In this document: positions 60,417 through 64,000 of the stretch, piece by piece
How positions within the stretch are numbered: position 1 is the first letter of the stretch
Layout: every line of letters begins with the position of its first letter
Origin: Bacteroidota bacterium
Lineage (GTDB): Bacteria; Bacteroidota; Bacteroidia; AKYH767-A; JAHEYN01
Assembly (NCBI GenBank): GCA_023251555.1
Contig: JAHEYN010000016.1
Location: forward strand, 1 to 64,000
DNA: 64,000 nucleotides
Direction: 5' to 3'
The notes under the pieces: generated by a model
What the model was told of the DNA's origin: nothing
What the model saw: only the letters and a program-made list of their open reading frames with translations
The model's database searches: none
Program-made: the position numbers and the translations under genes

Positions 60417-63180
60417 CCAGCTTTCCTGCCGACTTCATCGTTTCTCCGGAAAAAATCCTGTAGTAATAGATTCCCGCCTCAAGGTTATTTCTTTCGATGG
60501 AAGCGAAACCCTGGCCGGAGATAACAACCTGATCCTGTATCCTGCCGAGCACATCGTATATTTTCAAAATCATTCCGTCCGCAGCTTCTTTGCTTTTTAC
60601 CGTTAAGATTGCAGAGGTGCTGAACGGGTTGGGATAAAGTTCTGCCGTGAATCTATGATTCCCACAGTTCACTGCAACGGGACCGTAATAGTGCACATCT
60701 GCGTTAAAATCAACTTGTGCAAGGCGGTAATAACTGTTTCCCGACAATGGATTTTCGTCCATAGCTTCATAAGCTGTTTCCGAAGAACTGTTCCCCGCAC
60801 CTTTTCTTGTAGCTACGGATATCCATGCATCGTGGCTGCTGCTTCTCTCAACCCGGTAAAAGTCACACCCTGCCTCGCTTCCGCTCGTCCAGTTCAGGAG
60901 TACAGCGGAATTTTTATCCTGGCGTGCGGTGAATGAAAGGATGTTTACGGGGAGTGCTGCCACTGTTGCACAGGCAAGTTCGGAAGTGTTGTTAAAAGCG
61001 TCAGTAGCAGAAGCGGTGACAATGTCGCCCGGGGCGAATACGGCTGCCAGTGTCCATGCTCCCGCCCCGTTTGCGGTAGCGGTTCCAACATAAGCACGGG
61101 CATCCTGACAATTGGTGGCGGGGGAATTTTTAAAGACTTCGATGATATCTCCTGCCTGAGCAGTGCCACTGGCCTGGGCAGTGGTGGCGGTAAGGCTGGT
61201 GACCGGGTACCCGTCGTTTCCCTGTGTTGCGCCATAGTGCAGGTTAATGGCTTTTCCAGTATTCGAGTAGATGAGGTTGCGGGAAACAAGATTATAATGT
61301 GCTGTAAGATCGGTGATATCCACCCCCTGAGCTATATTGTAAGCGATGGTGTTTCCTTCTCCCGCAGAGGACCCGCCGATAATCTGGCTGGCAGAAGCAT
61401 AAAGGTCAACTCCGTAATCCTGGGTTGAACCTGCAATGTTTGCAAGGGCGGAACTGGGCCCTATGATGTTTCCCCTGAAATAATTCGTTCCGGTAAGGCT
61501 GTTCTGAATATAAATTCCTACGGCGCTGTTTCCCGATATCACGTTGCCTTCATTGGCTGCAGGCCCCCCGATGTAGTTCCCGCCTCCATCATCGCTCATA
61601 TAAACACCATATATCTGGGTGTTGGTGGTTCCTGCTCCTGTATTATCAACCCCGATGTAGTTATTTTTTACAACATTACCGGTGGCGGTTTGATTCTGTA
61701 TGATAATTCCAGCCTGGGTGTTGCCCGCAATAAAGTTCCTTTCATTCGCCCCGGTACCGCCTATGGTATTGTTCTGGGCATCCCACATGACCACACCGTT
61801 AAGCTGGTTAGCGCTCCCCACTGCCGAGGAACCATTACTCTGAAGGCCGAGAATATTCCCTTTGACGATGGTTCCCGATGACCCGCAGGAGCATGATGTC
61901 CCGTCTAATTTGATGGCTGAGCCGTTTGCCGAAATAACATTTCCTTCTCCCGCAGCGCTTCCGCCAATCTGGTTCCCGGTATTGGCTGAGCTTTCAATAA
62001 ATACCCCGACACCCTGATTGCTCGAAGCAATCTTGTTGATCCCATCGGCAGCAATACCGATGTAGTTGCCTTTGATGAGGTTTCCGGTACTGGAGCCCCC
62101 GGACGATATATATATTCCGTACGCCACATTCCCGGAGATCACATTTCTCGCCCCTGCGGCACTTCCGCCTATTACGCTGGTCGAAGAGTTGTAGATAAAG
62201 ATGCCATATGACTGGTTGTGGGAAGTGACGTATGTAACGCCGTCAGCACGCGGCCCGATACGGTTTCCCAGAATGTTTGTGGAAAGCACTCCCGACAGGG
62301 AAATTCCCACTGAAAAATGGGCGGAGATCACATTCCCGTCTCCGGCAGCACTTCCGCCGATGTTATTGGAATTCGCGGAGGTTTCAACCCGCATGCCGCA
62401 AACCCAGGCTGTATTATTTGCAATGGATGCCCCATCTTTCTGGAGGCCCACCATGTTTCCTTTAACGGTGTTACCTGTGGCGCTTGCCCCTGTGATGAGG
62501 ATGCCATACCCGTTAGGAGAAGCGTTCCCGTTTATACCGGATATTAAATTAGCCCCGGCAGCCGTCCCGTCACCAATAATATTGTTGGCTCCTGTAATCT
62601 TAATTCCGTTATCGGTGTTAGCGGCCTTGGTGGTTCCTGTATAATCCATGCCTATATAGCACCCCAGCACCTGGTTGCTGTTACCGCTGATGGTGATGGC
62701 AATGTCACCGGCGTTGAAAGTTCCCCCTCCGAAGTTCTGCAGAACAAGTCCTTTAATGATATTGCTGTTGCTGCTGATTACCAGACCCGTCTGCACGGTT
62801 CCGCTGGAGTTGCTCAGGATTATCTTATAAGTGGGATTCATGGGTGTCCCTGCAGTGGCGTTGAATACAGCCACTGAATTTGCTGTGCCGTTGTTGCCGG
62901 TGTTTGTCCATCCGTCAATGGTTACGAACCCCGTTGCATCGCTGATGGTGGGCAGCGCAGCAGTCAGCAGGATGGTAAACGGCCCCCCGGAAGAGCCAAG
63001 GTTAAAGTTGATGATATCATTCCCGGGGTTGCTGTTGGCCTGTGTGATGGCCCAGCGGAGCGAAACATTGTCGGAAGTGGTCCCGTTGGCAGTACTGGTT
63101 ACGGTGTAGGTGTTCCCGAAAGAGGTCGCAGACAACAGGAGAAACGTTGCTGTGTTTTTCAAGAAAGCGAAGTATTTCAT
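60406..63180 (-). CDS. T9SS type A cargo with right-handed parallel beta-helix
   Basis: 924 residues with a signal peptide ending TSFGN. The start YTVTSTANGTTSDNVSLRWAITQAN is typical of pectate-lyase-like CSLREAI folds. Roughly twelve blocks with IGGSAAG-GNVISGN-x-GI-I motifs (about 170-680) form a right-handed beta-helix. A FYRVERSS linker follows (about 770-840), then a T9SS type A domain ending GIYYYRIFSGETMKSAGKLVIE. No catalytic residues for polysaccharide lyase could be singled out, so it may be a structural or adhesive protein. The stop overlaps tsaB by 11 bases. Confidence 0.87.
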   Translation of the reverse strand: MKYFAFLKNTATFLLLSATSFGNTYTVTSTANGTTSDNVSLRWAITQANSNPGNDIINFNLGSSGGPFTILLTAALPTISDATGFVTIDGWTNTGNNGTANSVAVFNATAGTPMNPTYKIILSNSSGTVQTGLVISSNSNIIKGLVLQNFGGGTFNAGDIAITISGNSNQVLGCYIGMDYTGTTKAANTDNGIKITGANNIIGDGTAAGANLISGINGNASPNGYGILITGASATGNTVKGNMVGLQKDGASIANNTAWVCGMRVETSANSNNIGGSAAGDGNVISAHFSVGISLSGVLSTNILGNRIGPRADGVTYVTSHNQSYGIFIYNSSTSVIGGSAAGARNVISGNVAYGIYISSGGSSTGNLIKGNYIGIAADGINKIASSNQGVGVFIESSANTGNQIGGSAAGEGNVISANGSAIKLDGTSCSCGSSGTIVKGNILGLQSNGSSAVGSANQLNGVVMWDAQNNTIGGTGANERNFIAGNTQAGIIIQNQTATGNVVKNNYIGVDNTGAGTTNTQIYGVYMSDDGGGNYIGGPAANEGNVISGNSAVGIYIQNSLTGTNYFRGNIIGPSSALANIAGSTQDYGVDLYASASQIIGGSSAGEGNTIAYNIAQGVDITDLTAHYNLVSRNLIYSNTGKAINLHYGATQGNDGYPVTSLTATTAQASGTAQAGDIIEVFKNSPATNCQDARAYVGTATANGAGAWTLAAVFAPGDIVTASATDAFNNTSELACATVAALPVNILSFTARQDKNSAVLLNWTSGSEAGCDFYRVERSSSHDAWISVATRKGAGNSSSETAYEAMDENPLSGNSYYRLAQVDFNADVHYYGPVAVNCGNHRFTAELYPNPFSTSAILTVKSKEAADGMILKIYDVLGRIQDQVVISGQGFASIERNNLEAGIYYYRIFSGETMKSAGKLVIE

Positions 63181-63308
63181 GACTCTTAATTTTTATTGTT
63201 GAAAATATAAAACTTCCCCTGTCTGAATCCAAAACAAATGGATGCCATTATTTGAATGGCAGAAAGATATAAAAACAGAATTAATGGCATTAAGCCACGG
63301 ACACTCTT

Positions 63309-63338
63309 GTCCGCCGTAGCGGAACGTGAAGGCGGATT
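63309..63338. repeat. Dispersed 30-bp hairpin repeat, copy 2
   Basis: GTCCGCC...GGCGGATT, matching 56770-56799 at 27 of 30 positions, in the gap between the beta-helix gene and the hydrolase-like gene. The arms TCCGCC and GGCGGA pair perfectly. Confidence 0.8.
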
Positions 63339-63347
63339 CAAGCCTTT

Positions 63348-64000
63348 TTACTTCCCAAGGAAAGCAGCAATCTTTTCGAAGTAGGTGTTTTTATCCGTAA
63401 CAAAGTTGTCTTTATTCGAAGGACTGTTTTTCACTATATAGGTATCAGCTCCCCTCACCGCTTTCACGTCGGCCGGGCCTATCAGTTCATCTTTGGGAGT
63501 AACGATGATAAGTATTCCCATGAGCTTGGCTTTGGGCTTGTCAAAGGCATACTGGGGTTCGTACGTTTTGTCGAAACCAAAAGGAATGACTACATCTTTC
63601 CCATACTTTGCTTTAATCTTCGCTTTCATACCTTCAAGTGACACCCACGGCCCGTCGGCGATGATTCTTTTTGTTTCGGTGCGGTTGGCGCCGACTCCCA
63701 GCGACAATCCAGCACCTATGCCCGTTCCGTAAAGATCGAACTTGGTGATGGCCCTCGATTTACGCAGGTAATCCAGCGCTGCGTTCAGGTCGGTGATGAA
63801 CTGGGGATAGATGTATGTATCCGCCTCAATGTTAAAATCACTGCTCTTGCCGTAACCCCTGTAGTCATAGGTCATAACATTAAACCCGGTGGAGAGAAAG
63901 GAATTTACCACCTCAAGGTAATCGGCCATGTTCCCGTCCCCGCTCCCGCTGATAACAATAGTGTTGGTGGTTTTCTTCGCATTTTCAAAGAACCATGCAT
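63348..64000 (-). CDS. Alpha/beta-hydrolase-fold protein with Gly at the nucleophile position (5' end outside window)
   Basis: The frame stays open to the window edge: the residues before Met63929 read WFFENAKKTTNTIVISGSGDGN, so the annotated Met is internal. The alpha/beta-hydrolase parts are NVMTYDYRGYGKSSDF and the strand FDLYGTGIGAGLSLGVGAN, the position of the nucleophile elbow G-x-S-x-G. Here the central residue is Gly (G-T-G-I-G), so the usual serine is missing. The Asp/His partners are not clear. It may be a non-enzymatic relative or use another residue. About 217 codons are in the window. Confidence 0.75.
   Translation of the reverse strand, partial: AWFFENAKKTTNTIVISGSGDGNMADYLEVVNSFLSTGFNVMTYDYRGYGKSSDFNIEADTYIYPQFITDLNAALDYLRKSRAITKFDLYGTGIGAGLSLGVGANRTETKRIIADGPWVSLEGMKAKIKAKYGKDVVIPFGFDKTYEPQYAFDKPKAKLMGILIIVTPKDELIGPADVKAVRGADTYIVKNSPSNKDNFVTDKNTYFEKIAAFLGK

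Noticed and set aside
61300-62700. Repeated GGCGGAAGTGC / CCGCCGAT-like DNA motifs
   Set aside because: They encode the IGGSAAG turns of the beta-helix protein, a coding repeat.

Overview
The window comes from a Bacteroidota chromosome, probably an uncultured member of Bacteroidia in the broad sense. Four lines of evidence agree. (1) At least fourteen genes are preceded by the Bacteroidota -7 promoter box TAnnTTTG and lack strong Shine-Dalgarno sequences. (2) Six large secreted proteins end in type IX secretion system (T9SS) sorting domains, five type A and one gliding-motility (CHU_C) type B, and a PorE-like T9SS anchor gene is present. (3) Several gene orders are the usual ones of the phylum. 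(4) The tRNA-Leu gene does not encode CCA. Base composition is near 45-50% G+C by eye, except for one strikingly A+T-rich gene at 52153-53688.

Layout: 1-640 holds the tail of a GT2 glycosyltransferase and a small membrane protein. A tRNA-Leu(TAG) at 701-782 separates them from a 1194-residue adhesin-like T9SS cargo (882-4466). 4608-12696 is an envelope-biogenesis block: nadK, two DUF6089-type barrels, uppS, bamA, two Skp/OmpH chaperones and murI. 12702-15924 (mostly minus) has a gamma-carbonic anhydrase-like protein, a lipoprotein, hemJ, a helical-repeat protein and a NUDIX hydrolase. 15932-22951 is pyrE, a SRPBCC protein, yebC, birA (minus), rsfS, ftsH, a LUD protein, a DUF2007 protein and cdsA, closed by a clear terminator. 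Next come a 23-codon Lys/Ala-rich gene and an SDR gene, then a minus-strand set: DUF4296, pyrC, polyprenol-phosphate mannosyltransferase, DinB and porE.

30197-33027 carries rfbF-rfbG (CDP-4-keto-6-deoxyglucose synthesis) and hldD (heptose epimerase). A T9SS cargo follows, then minus-strand runs: mgtE with a D-2-hydroxyacid dehydrogenase, manC with a 14-repeat WG protein, an aminotransferase, and feoA-feoB-SprT preceded by a 52-residue lipoprotein. 45009-51823 encodes two adjacent secreted proteins with related C-termini, one built from a tandem ~467-residue duplication. After the A+T-rich orphan gene come mlaE-mlaF, another T9SS cargo, a tolC-hlyD-tsaB set, a beta-helix T9SS cargo, and an alpha/beta-hydrolase-like gene cut by the window end.

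Much of the window concerns building and decorating the outer envelope: isoprenoid carrier, BamA and chaperones, sugar nucleotides, Mla lipid transport, phospholipid synthesis, and T9SS with its cargo. No CRISPR array, prophage, transposase or obvious defence island was seen. The best candidates for something undescribed are the A+T-rich 511-residue orphan with its duplicated palindromic promoter, the 23-residue basic peptide gene, the 52-residue lipoprotein beside feoAB, and a dispersed 30-bp hairpin repeat.
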